Positions 9,147 through 16,688 of a stretch of DNA of 29,332 nt are shown piece by piece (positions within the stretch are counted from its first letter, which is position 1; the number at the start of each line of letters is the position of its first letter). This DNA is from Bacteroidota bacterium (GTDB taxonomy: Bacteria; Bacteroidota; Ignavibacteria; Ignavibacteriales; Melioribacteraceae). The notes beneath the pieces were generated by a model. The model did not search any database and was not told the DNA's origin. It saw only the letters and a program-made list of their open reading frames with translations. A program made the translations under genes and the position numbers. The stretch is taken from assembly GCA_023453125.1 (NCBI GenBank), contig JAEXUB010000209.1:1-29332 (forward strand). Direction: 5' to 3'.

Positions 9147-9872
9147 TTACAGATTGAATTTTTTCAAGACTTTATCAACTTCTTCGGCCCAGATTTTATA
9201 TGCAGAGGCGCGGAAATGAATTCCGTCCCAGGTGAATTCTGGGCGGAGAAAATTATCGTATGTCTGAAGTCTCGGATTTATATCAAGGAATTCAATTTTA
9301 TTTCTTTTTGCATAATCGGAAAGCATTTTATTGAGACGGGCAATATCGCCGTTCCTCATTTTATTATCGGCAGCTGTAATGTTCCATGCTTTGCCCCAGT
9401 CTTTGCCTACGAATACTGTGCCCTGAATGACGGGAGTAATCTGTTTTGATTTAATTTCCGCAACTATATTAATAAATGACTGGTAAATCTGGTCAACTGT
9501 ATATGCTCCGCTGTATAAATCATTAACGCCGCCGCTTATAAAACAAACTTTCGGCTTTACTTTGTATACGTAATTAAGTCGTCTTGCATAACCTTCCAGA
9601 ATATCGCTTTCAATTCCGCGTCCTACTACACTGGGCCTGTTCAAAAGTTCATTCCAGCTGGCTCCCTGAGTCCTTGAATCTCCGAGCATAACAACTTCGG
9701 CCTGGGTTGTTTTGTAAATCTCATATAATTCCACCTGCTGCTGATAGACGGGATTAGCCATATAAGAGGGTTTTTTCTGGGGCGCCAGAATAATAAAAGC
9801 CGCTAATCCCAATAAAAAGAGGGGAGAAGCCGCAAGAATAAATAATATTTTTCTTTTCTTAATCCGATTCAT
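9147..9872 (-). CDS. Membrane-anchored SGNH/GDSL hydrolase
   Basis: This 241-residue protein has a basic N-terminus and one membrane segment (about 9-30). A compact, complete SGNH domain follows: VMLGDSRTQG with nucleophile Ser66, block II glycine in GRGIESD, block III GGVNDLY (Asn117) and the dyad in WDGIHF (Asp216, His219). All four catalytic positions are kept, so it is probably an active periplasmic esterase or acyltransferase. It sits 24 bases upstream of the larger SGNH gene in the same direction. Two different SGNH proteins beside one MBOAT recalls the AlgJ/AlgX pair in alginate acetylation. A role in acyl transfer or deacylation is inference from context. Confidence 0.83.
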   Translation of the reverse strand: MNRIKKRKILFILAASPLFLLGLAAFIILAPQKKPSYMANPVYQQQVELYEIYKTTQAEVVMLGDSRTQGASWNELLNRPSVVGRGIESDILEGYARRLNYVYKVKPKVCFISGGVNDLYSGAYTVDQIYQSFINIVAEIKSKQITPVIQGTVFVGKDWGKAWNITAADNKMRNGDIARLNKMLSDYAKRNKIEFLDINPRLQTYDNFLRPEFTWDGIHFRASAYKIWAEEVDKVLKKFNL

Positions 9873-9936
9873 TTTAAATGCCTAAAAATCTATTGCTATA
9901 TAAGGGTAAAAAACTTAATTCTTAAAAAGTTCCTTG

Positions 9937-11718
9937 TTAATCGTCACTGATATCATCCGGCAGCGAAAATCCGCCGAAATTAGGCGTTCCGAAGGGGTCC
10001 CCCGGAATATTTTCCTCGTCTGGAGCCGCATTGCCCGGAATATCCGATTCATAATCAGATTCAGAATCGGCGGAGGCAGATTCACCGGCTGAGGATATAT
10101 TGTTTTTTAATTCCTCTCCGGCTTTTGCAATCCGCGAGTTCAATTCTATAAGATTATTATTTGCTGCAGAGACAGATTCATTCAGGTTTCTCAGTTTTAA
10201 TTCTGCTTCCGAATATTCCCTGCTTATCTGCATCATCAGGAAGGAAAGATCTCTTTGAAGGTCCGATTTTTTAATCTGAAGATTTTCGGTCTCGTAGCGC
10301 AGTGCGGCAAGCTGGCCGCTTAAGCGGGATATATTGTCTTTGGCTGAAGCCAGTTCTGAATTAACGGAATCACGCTCTTCGCGCCCCGAAACTACCGCAG
10401 TCTGAATCATATTAAGTTCTTTCTGTTCCGCGGCAATTAATGCGCCGGTTTCATTAAGCAGTGCCCTTTTGTCCATAATCAGTTTATCGAGTTCTTCGGC
10501 TTCACTTTTTTTCAGGATTGTTTCTTTTTCCAGGTCCTCTTTCATTTTCCTTGAATCGTCGAAATCCGCCATATACTTTTCAATCAATGCCCCGAATCCC
10601 TTGTCGGTCATAATGTGAAGTTTCTCTATTTCCTTAATGCTGGTTTCAATCTCGGCAAGGAATATCTTTTTTTCTTCAGCATCATTCAGGCTCTTATCGG
10701 CATCGGACTTTAAGGTTTCAATTTCTCTTTCGAGTTTTTCTTTAAAGCCTTCCAGTTTTCTTACCTCTTCTCCGAGGGTATTCAGGAGTGCCGTGTGTTT
10801 CGATGCTTCCTGCTGGAACACTTCGAATTGCTCTTTTGCAAGGTTTAGTTTATTGTCCAGATCGTCTCTTTCCTTGCGGAGGGATAGAATCTCATTCTGG
10901 ATTATATCTCTTTTTTCCGATTGCTCGAGGTAAGAATTTTCATTTCTGTTCAGCTGGGCAACAAGGTCGGCAAGAGTAGTTTCGAGATTTCCTTTAATTT
11001 CTTCGTTAAGCAGAATTTTGTCTTCAAGGGATTTAATGTGAGCGGTTTTCCTTGATTCCTCTTCGTTAAGAATGTTCAGTTTTTTTGAAACGGCTTCTTC
11101 CTCTCCGGCAAGCGAAGCAATTCTGTTTTTGCTTTCTTCATATTGAATGTTGGACGTTTCAATTTCTGTCTGCAGGCTAATAACCTGATTCTTAATTGAA
11201 TCAAGCTGGGCTCTTTCCTTTTCCAGGTCGGCCTGAATCTCCCTTTCAATAGTGCTTAAATAGGCAAAAGTCTGTTCCTTATCGGCAACATCCCGGTCCA
11301 GAATTTCTTTTTTCTCAACTAATTGAGCCAGTTTAATTTCTATCTCGGCGGACTGAGCGGCTTTTTCGTCTAGGAGTTTTCCCCTGTCTTCAAGCAGAGA
11401 GACCTGAGCGCTGTATGCATTAATAGTCGAGTGCAAGTTGTCTTTAATTTCTTCCAGTTCAAGTATCTTGGAATTAAGATCACCGAGATACTTTTCCTTA
11501 TCGGCAATGGAGGCTTCCCTGTCCGAAATGTTTTTAAGCAGAGTATCATCTTTTAGCTGAAGTTCTGCCAGCTCTTTTTTGGCTCGGATTAAATTATTTT
11601 CCAGCTCTTCGAAACTCCCCTGTTTTAATAAAACGGAATGGAGCTGGTTTTTAAGCTCGTCATTTTCATTTACAAGCTTATCAATTTCATCCTGTTTCTT
11701 TGAACTGAATAAAGACAT
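9937..11718 (-). CDS. Long cytoplasmic coiled-coil protein
   Basis: This is a protein of about 593 residues with no signal peptide or membrane segment. Residues about 8-540 are almost unbroken heptad-like sequence rich in Glu, Lys, Leu and Gln, indicating one or more long coiled coils. The last 50 residues are acidic and Pro/Gly-rich (ending SLPDDISDD) and likely disordered. I choose the ATG at 11718 (MSLFSSKKQ) because GGAG lies seven bases upstream. A GTG at 11745 would add nine residues without a matching ribosome site. I do not recognise a named family. Its place between rmlA and the SGNH genes suggests a scaffold or organiser for the surface-polymer machinery, but nothing in the protein itself proves that. 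Confidence 0.82.
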   Translation of the reverse strand: MSLFSSKKQDEIDKLVNENDELKNQLHSVLLKQGSFEELENNLIRAKKELAELQLKDDTLLKNISDREASIADKEKYLGDLNSKILELEEIKDNLHSTINAYSAQVSLLEDRGKLLDEKAAQSAEIEIKLAQLVEKKEILDRDVADKEQTFAYLSTIEREIQADLEKERAQLDSIKNQVISLQTEIETSNIQYEESKNRIASLAGEEEAVSKKLNILNEEESRKTAHIKSLEDKILLNEEIKGNLETTLADLVAQLNRNENSYLEQSEKRDIIQNEILSLRKERDDLDNKLNLAKEQFEVFQQEASKHTALLNTLGEEVRKLEGFKEKLEREIETLKSDADKSLNDAEEKKIFLAEIETSIKEIEKLHIMTDKGFGALIEKYMADFDDSRKMKEDLEKETILKKSEAEELDKLIMDKRALLNETGALIAAEQKELNMIQTAVVSGREERDSVNSELASAKDNISRLSGQLAALRYETENLQIKKSDLQRDLSFLMMQISREYSEAELKLRNLNESVSAANNNLIELNSRIAKAGEELKNNISSAGESASADSESDYESDIPGNAAPDEENIPGDPFGTPNFGGFSLPDDISDD

Positions 11719-11758
11719 TAAATTTTCTCCGATATGTAGAAACACCTTTAAGAAAAAA

Positions 11759-12622
11759 TTATTCTTCGCTAACCCGGATAAGATATTCTTTATAGAGTGA
11801 ATCGGGAATTTTATTTATGAGAATGTTTAATTCCTCTTTTCCAATAAACCCTTTATTATATGCAATTTCTTCAATGCATGCAACTTTAAGTCCCTGCCTG
11901 TCTTCTATAACCCCGAAGAAGTTGGAGGCCTGCAGAAGTGCCTCGGGAGTGCCGGTATCCAGCCATGCAAGTCCCCGCCCTATTTTTTTAACTCTCAGTT
12001 CTTTCAGTTTAAGATATTCCCTGTTAACGTCTGTAATTTCGAGTTCTCCTCTTTTAGAGGGTTTCAGGTTCTTGGATATTTCAATAACCTTATTGTCATA
12101 AACATACAAACCGGGCACTGCATAGTTCGATTTCGGTTTAGCCGGTTTTTCCACAATTTCGGCGGGATTGCCTTCGGAATCGAATTCAATTATACCATAG
12201 CGCTGCGGATTTTTTACCTGATACGCAAATATTGTAGCTCCAATATTGTTCTGCTCAACGGCGTCATAGAAAAAATCCATTTTGCCGTAGAATACATTAT
12301 CCCCCAGAATTAGAGAAACCGAATCGTTTCCTATGAACTCTTCTCCCAGAATAAAAGACTCCGCAATTCCGTTTGGTGCCGGCTGAAGTTTATACTGGAA
12401 ATTCATACCGAGGTGCTTTCCGTCGCCGAACAGTCTTTGATAGAGAGGAATTGTTTCTTCATTTGAAATAATGAGAATATCTTTAATACCCGCAAGCATC
12501 AGGATTGAAAGAGGGTAGTAAATAAGGGGTTTATCATAAATTATCGCAAGCTGTTTACTGTATAATTTTGTTATAGGATAAAGCCTTGTGCCGGATCCCC
12601 CCGCTAGGATAATGCCTTTCAT
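11759..12622 (-). CDS. rmlA: Glucose-1-phosphate thymidylyltransferase
   Basis: This 287-residue enzyme makes dTDP-glucose from glucose-1-phosphate and dTTP, the first step towards dTDP-rhamnose and related sugars. The N-terminal nucleotide loop is complete (LAGGSGTRLYPITK), followed by SKQLAIIYDKPLIYYPLS. Other family marks are LILGDNVFYG (metal-binding Asp), EIVEKPAKPKSNYAVPGLY and AWLDTGTPEAL. The length fits the short RmlA class. The start has GAGG seven bases upstream, within the end of the preceding gene. No rmlB, rmlC or rmlD is nearby, so it may supply the sugar nucleotide to an enzyme set elsewhere. Its presence supports a surface-glycan role for the whole minus-strand cluster. Confidence 0.93.
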   Translation of the reverse strand: MKGIILAGGSGTRLYPITKLYSKQLAIIYDKPLIYYPLSILMLAGIKDILIISNEETIPLYQRLFGDGKHLGMNFQYKLQPAPNGIAESFILGEEFIGNDSVSLILGDNVFYGKMDFFYDAVEQNNIGATIFAYQVKNPQRYGIIEFDSEGNPAEIVEKPAKPKSNYAVPGLYVYDNKVIEISKNLKPSKRGELEITDVNREYLKLKELRVKKIGRGLAWLDTGTPEALLQASNFFGVIEDRQGLKVACIEEIAYNKGFIGKEELNILINKIPDSLYKEYLIRVSEE

Positions 12623-12629
12623 ATTAGCC

Positions 12630-13397
12630 TCATTGTGTTACTAAAATAGAAGCGGATTTAATAATGTTTTCAACTTCATCATAAATTGCAAAGCGGTATT
12701 CTCCCGGGGAATCGAATTTATATGTAAAAAATGTTCTCAGATAGCTCGGTTTAACGCCGAATTTCTTAGTCTGAATTAGATCGTCCAGGGAATCTGATTT
12801 TTTCTTATAGATGTGTACGTTTAAAACTCTTGTATTAAAGGGCTGCGAGCTTTGTACAAACAGTGTAACACTCCCCCCGCCTCTTAAAGAAACGCTTTCT
12901 TTAATATTAACGGGTTTATTAGATACGACTTTCTCGCAGAAAATGATTTGAGCGTCAAAGATCTGGTTTTCCGGCTTTTCGGGAGCGGGAATTTTCGGCT
13001 GTTGGAGAGGCTTTTCCGAAATTCTGACGATTAAAATTCCCTGAACAAGCCTTTCCCCCGAATTATTAATAAAGTAGACAGAATAATTGCCGCTTTCGGC
13101 AAAATTATACTGGTATGAAATTGAAGATGCCGTCTTTTCTGCGGAAAGGGCCTTGCTGTCGAATGCCTCGTAATTCCCGGCTACCAGCCGGTCTATAAAC
13201 AAGTATACCGTACTGCTGGAAATGGGCTTGGTGCTGTTATAAAGAATGGTAATTGGAGAGCCGGCTTTAATTTCCCAGCTGTTTTTGTGGTCTATCGGCT
13301 TTCCGTCGGGGCCAACCGATTTACAGAAAAAAATCTGCTGGGCAAAGATTGCTTTGCCCGCAAGTAAAATAAAAATTAAAGTCCTGGCAATAGACAT
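12630..13397 (-). CDS. Secreted protein of two internal beta-sandwich-like repeats
   Basis: This 255-residue protein has a signal peptide (SIARTLIFILLAGKAIFA, then QQ). I do not recognise a named family. The mature protein appears to be an internal duplication. Residues about 20-125 begin QQIFFCKSV and end with SGNYSVYFINNSGERLVQGI; residues about 148-255 begin AQIIFCEKVV and end with PGEYRFAIYDEVENIIKSAS. Both halves have a phenylalanine/isoleucine-rich strand with one cysteine at the start and a GxYxxxxY-type strand near the end, as in immunoglobulin-like sandwiches. A Pro-rich linker (QQPKIPAPEKPE) separates them. It lies seven bases before rmlA and ten after the small membrane-protein gene, so it is probably co-transcribed. 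It could be a periplasmic binding or assembly protein. Confidence 0.75.
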   Translation of the reverse strand: MSIARTLIFILLAGKAIFAQQIFFCKSVGPDGKPIDHKNSWEIKAGSPITILYNSTKPISSSTVYLFIDRLVAGNYEAFDSKALSAEKTASSISYQYNFAESGNYSVYFINNSGERLVQGILIVRISEKPLQQPKIPAPEKPENQIFDAQIIFCEKVVSNKPVNIKESVSLRGGGSVTLFVQSSQPFNTRVLNVHIYKKKSDSLDDLIQTKKFGVKPSYLRTFFTYKFDSPGEYRFAIYDEVENIIKSASILVTQ

Positions 13398-13407
13398 TAT
13401 CTATTAT

Positions 13408-13923
13408 TTATTGTTCTGTTCTATTTCGCAGTACAAAGAAGGCATAACCGCTGAAAACAATACCGGCTGCTGCCTGAATCCATATTGGTGTTGAAACCAG
13501 TTCTCCCTGAATTAATCCTGCTGAAATAAAAAGAGCCTTGCCGGCATAATAAAGAACCTTGCTGATTGCAATGCTCAGGAACATCGAAACAAATACATTT
13601 TTAATGCTTTTTGAAAATGTGAAGAATAGATAAAGGTTAATTAAAAGCTCTCCCGCAATAAGGAGACTCTTATAAGCCGATGGGTGTGAAGCAATAATAA
13701 ATGAAAAAACAGGAAGCGTAAGGGCGATAAGAAGAGAGTTGTTTTTTGATGTATGGGCCAGGCATAGAATCAAAACAAGGCGCATAGGATCGGCATAATA
13801 AAGAGGGAAACTGAATAAATGCGTTAATGCAGGCATAAAATAAATAAATGCAAGAGCAAGAAAATCGAACGCTGCACTTTTAATAAAATTCTTCGATTTA
13901 ATTAAATTTAAAGCGTTTTCCAT
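13408..13923 (-). CDS. Small polytopic membrane protein
   Basis: This 171-residue protein has about six hydrophobic segments (near 18-36, 46-58, 62-80, 86-105, 108-130 and 143-163) and no soluble domain. I do not recognise it with confidence. The compact six-helix form and segments such as LYYADPMRL and ASHPSAYKSLLIAGELLINLYLFF resemble small transporter S-components, but this is only an impression. It is the first gene of the long minus-strand series, beginning about 80 bases from the divergent DUF362 gene, with AGAG seven bases before the ATG. No clear promoter motif was found on its side of that gap. Confidence 0.7.
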   Translation of the reverse strand: MENALNLIKSKNFIKSAAFDFLALAFIYFMPALTHLFSFPLYYADPMRLVLILCLAHTSKNNSLLIALTLPVFSFIIASHPSAYKSLLIAGELLINLYLFFTFSKSIKNVFVSMFLSIAISKVLYYAGKALFISAGLIQGELVSTPIWIQAAAGIVFSGYAFFVLRNRTEQ

Positions 13924-13945
13924 ATTACATCTCTATTTAAATTAA

Positions 13946-13975
13946 CTTGATTACAATATAATATATTTATATTTT
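13946..13975 (+). promoter_or_regulatory. Possible promoter for the DUF362/polyferredoxin unit
   Basis: CTTG (13946-13949) is followed after 18 bases by TATATTTT (13968-13975), a near match to the TTTG/TAnnTTTG Bacteroidota pattern. The stretch is so A+T-rich that a chance match is quite possible. Confidence 0.25.
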
Positions 13976-14012
13976 TTTCTAAAGGACAAAACAATTTAAA
14001 AATGTGGCAGAA

Positions 14013-14912
14013 ATGGATAGAAGAATATTTATAAAGACAGGTATTGCGGCCGGCGCGGCGGTGGCTTTTTCGAAATATGAACACGTATTCGGAGCAATTC
14101 AGAAACAGCCCGATTTGGTTGCTGTTAAGGGGGGAGAGCCCGATGTAATGCTCGATAAGGCTCTCGAGGCCATGGGAGGAATGAAATCCTTCGTAAAAAA
14201 GGGGCAAAAAGTGGTTATTAAACCGAATATCGGGTGGGATGTTGAGCCGGAACTAGGGGGCAATACAAATCCTAAGCTTGTTGGACGGCTTATTGAACAC
14301 TGCCTCAATGCCGGTGCTAAGGAGGTCTACGTTTTTGACCATACCTGCGATGACTGGAGAAGATGCTACTCCACAAGCGGAATTGAAAGAATAGTTAAGG
14401 AAAAAAAGGGAATTATTGTACCGGGCAATACCGAAAACTATTATCAGAAAGTTTCAATACCGAACGGCAAGAGAATGAAGGAAACCTCGGTTCACGAGCT
14501 TATTCTTAATTCCGATGTTTTTATAAATGTACCCATACTTAAACACCACAGCTCTTCAAAACTCTCAATTTCAATGAAAAACATGATGGGAATTGTTTGG
14601 GACAGGGGATACTGGCATAAAAATGACCTTCATCAGTGCATGGCCGATTTTGCAACTGCATATAAGCCCACCCTGAATATTGTAGACGCCTATAATGTTA
14701 TGATGAAAAACGGTCCCCGCGGCGTATCGAGAGCCGATGTTGTTCAAATGAAATCTCTTCTTATATCCAGAGATATGGTAGCTGCGGATGCCGCCGCGGC
14801 AAAACTGTTCGGACTTGAGCCGGCGTCGGTTAACCATATTAAATACGGGGCCGAAATGAATGTAGGCAAAATTGATCTTAGCAAACTTGATATCAAACGG
14901 GTAATATTGTAA
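14013..14912 (+). CDS. Tat-exported DUF362 family protein
   Basis: This protein of about 299 residues starts with a twin-arginine signal (MDRRIFIKTGIAAGAAVAFS), so it should fold in the cytoplasm and be exported by Tat. The rest fits DUF362: VVIKPNIGWD near the start of the mature part, GAKEVYVFDHT, FINVPILKHHSSSKLSISMK followed by NMMGIVWDRG, and LNIVDAYNVMMKNGPRG. DUF362 proteins often occur with iron-sulfur proteins but their activity is not established. I prefer the ATG at 14013. A GTG at 14004 would add three residues; neither has a good Shine-Dalgarno. The polyferredoxin gene begins two bases after the stop, so the two are almost surely co-transcribed and probably act together. No cysteine cluster of ferredoxin type is present in this protein. 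Confidence 0.87.
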   Translation: MDRRIFIKTGIAAGAAVAFSKYEHVFGAIQKQPDLVAVKGGEPDVMLDKALEAMGGMKSFVKKGQKVVIKPNIGWDVEPELGGNTNPKLVGRLIEHCLNAGAKEVYVFDHTCDDWRRCYSTSGIERIVKEKKGIIVPGNTENYYQKVSIPNGKRMKETSVHELILNSDVFINVPILKHHSSSKLSISMKNMMGIVWDRGYWHKNDLHQCMADFATAYKPTLNIVDAYNVMMKNGPRGVSRADVVQMKSLLISRDMVAADAAAAKLFGLEPASVNHIKYGAEMNVGKIDLSKLDIKRVIL

Positions 14913-14914
14913 TT

Positions 14915-16477
14915 ATGAATTTTTCTATTCTTAAGAAGGTAAGGGTGTTTGTTTCCCTTCTCTTCTTTCTGCTTACCGCGATACTGTTTATAGATTTTAC
15001 AGGCTCGCTTTCAACCGCCATTTTTAATTCGGTTACTTATATGGAGTTCGTTCCATCGCTCCTTAAATTTATTAACCTTTTAACATTTACCTCCGCAGGG
15101 TTTCTAATAATTCTGGCTCTTACATTTTTTTCGGGCCGGGTTTACTGTTCTTCCGTATGCCCTATGGGAACCCTTCAGGATATAATCTCATATATATCAA
15201 AGAGAATTCACAAGAGAAAAAAATACAAATTTGCAAAGCCATGGAACAAGCTCCGTTATACAATATTAATTGTTACCGCATTATTGCTGGCATTTGGATT
15301 TATAGGGGCTGTTAATATACTCGATCCTTACAGCAATTTCGGAAGGATAACTGCCCAATTTATAAAACCGGTTGCCGTTTTTCTTAATAATATTGCCTCT
15401 TATATTCTGGAAAAAATGAAGCTATACTGGGTCTATCCGGCCGAATTAAGAGGATTCCGCTATACATCTCTGATTCTTCCGGTAATACTTCTCGGTTTAG
15501 CCGGATGGCTGGCTTATACAAAGGGGCGTTTATACTGCAATACAGTTTGCCCGGTTGGCTCTTTACTCGGATTTCTTTCAAAATATTCAATATTCAAGAT
15601 AGAAATTGATATTGCAGCATGCGAGAACTGCGGAAGCTGCGGAACAGTCTGCAAATCGCAGTGCATTGATGTAAAGAATAAAAAAGTTGATTTTACCCGC
15701 TGCGTTAGCTGCTTTAACTGCTTTGATGTATGCCCGACACTCGGATTAAAATATACTAACAGTTATAAAAAGAAAGCGCCGGCATTAACATCCGAAGAAG
15801 AAAACGAAAGAAGAAAATTCTTATTAAGCACATCCGCCTATCTCCTGGGTTATGCAGGAGTATCTTACGGCCAGAATAAAGTAAAGGTATATACATTAAA
15901 CACGGTGCCCACATTCAAAAAATATGCTGTTTCGCCCCCCGGCTCAAAGAGCATTGAAAGATTTAACGGCATATGTACCGCCTGTAATCTTTGCGTAAGC
16001 GCATGCCCTACGCAGGTATTGCAGCCCTCATTCCTTGAATACGGATTGACGGGCATATTCCAGCCCCGTTTTGATAACAGCGCCGGCTACTGCAATTTTG
16101 ATTGTACAATCTGCGGCGAAGTATGCCCCACCGGCGCAATTCTTCCCCTTAAAAAAGAGGAGAAAAAACTAACCCAGGTTGGACGCGCAAAGTTTATTAA
16201 AGAAGACTGCGTGGTTGAGACACAAAAGACCGACTGCGGGGCCTGTTCGGAACACTGCCCCACAAAGGCGGTTCATATGATTCCTTATAACAATCTGTTT
16301 CTCCCGGAAGTAAGAGAAGAGTACTGTATCGGATGCGGCGCATGCGAACATGCTTGCCCGACCGTTCCATACAAGGCAATCTATGTTGAGGGGAACCCGA
16401 TTCATAAGACTGCGGAAAGACCTAAAGAGGAAAAAATAGAAAAGAAAATAGACCTTAAAGAAGATTTTCCATTTTAA
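14915..16477 (+). CDS. NapH/NapG-like membrane polyferredoxin fusion
   Basis: This 520-residue protein would move electrons across or along the inner membrane. The N-terminal half has about five membrane segments and two CxxxCP motifs (Cys78/82 in GRVYCSSVCP and Cys208/212 in GRLYCNTVCP), as in NapH and NosR. Two 4Fe-4S clusters follow (Cys236-250 and Cys263-273). At residues 298-318 there is an internal Tat-like signal, ERRKFLLS plus a hydrophobic stretch. After it come four more ferredoxin-like clusters (Cys354-364, 393-404, 432-448 and 471-481), in a pattern like NapG. The simplest reading is a NapH-NapG fusion with its second half exported. No nitrate or nitrous oxide reductase is nearby, so the partner is probably the Tat-exported DUF362 protein. 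Confidence 0.88.
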   Translation: MNFSILKKVRVFVSLLFFLLTAILFIDFTGSLSTAIFNSVTYMEFVPSLLKFINLLTFTSAGFLIILALTFFSGRVYCSSVCPMGTLQDIISYISKRIHKRKKYKFAKPWNKLRYTILIVTALLLAFGFIGAVNILDPYSNFGRITAQFIKPVAVFLNNIASYILEKMKLYWVYPAELRGFRYTSLILPVILLGLAGWLAYTKGRLYCNTVCPVGSLLGFLSKYSIFKIEIDIAACENCGSCGTVCKSQCIDVKNKKVDFTRCVSCFNCFDVCPTLGLKYTNSYKKKAPALTSEEENERRKFLLSTSAYLLGYAGVSYGQNKVKVYTLNTVPTFKKYAVSPPGSKSIERFNGICTACNLCVSACPTQVLQPSFLEYGLTGIFQPRFDNSAGYCNFDCTICGEVCPTGAILPLKKEEKKLTQVGRAKFIKEDCVVETQKTDCGACSEHCPTKAVHMIPYNNLFLPEVREEYCIGCGACEHACPTVPYKAIYVEGNPIHKTAERPKEEKIEKKIDLKEDFPF

Positions 16478-16497
16478 AAATATAAGGGGAGAGGGGG

Positions 16498-16680
16498 ATG
16501 TTAACTGGCGCACCAATAATAATTGCGTTATTCCCGTTTTTTATTACTATTCTGCTGGTATGGCTTTTTTTCCGCTATTTTATCAGGCTGGTAAAATCCA
16601 ACGAGTCAATTGCCGATTCTCTGGAGGAAATTAGTGCCGCGTTAAGGGAAAAGAAAAATCAATCGGCAGATAAAGAATAA
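16498..16680 (+). CDS. Small single-pass membrane protein
   Basis: This 60-residue protein has one membrane segment (about 6-30, IIIALFPFFITILLVWLFFRYF) and a charged helical tail likely to be a short coiled coil (SNESIADSLEEISAALREKK). The ATG is preceded by GGGGAGAGGGGG, a strong ribosome site, which supports it being real. It lies 20 bases after the polyferredoxin stop. It may be a small subunit or stabiliser of that membrane complex. No family name can be given. Confidence 0.6.
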   Translation: MLTGAPIIIALFPFFITILLVWLFFRYFIRLVKSNESIADSLEEISAALREKKNQSADKE

Positions 16681-16688
16681 GCATTAAA

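Noticed and set aside
11719..11745. GTG start for the coiled-coil protein
   Set aside because: The ATG at 11718 has GGAG at good spacing; the upstream GTG lacks a suitable ribosome site and adds nine residues that do not look conserved in type.
13908..14207. Minus-strand 99-codon frame between the divergent units
   Set aside because: It is antisense to the Tat signal and start of the DUF362 gene, which has clear motifs; the frame itself has none.
14915..16477. Nitrous oxide (NosR) or nitrate (NapH) reductase accessory protein as such
   Set aside because: The motifs are shared, but no nos or nap catalytic gene is present and the C-terminal half has a different, NapG-like layout with an internal Tat signal.
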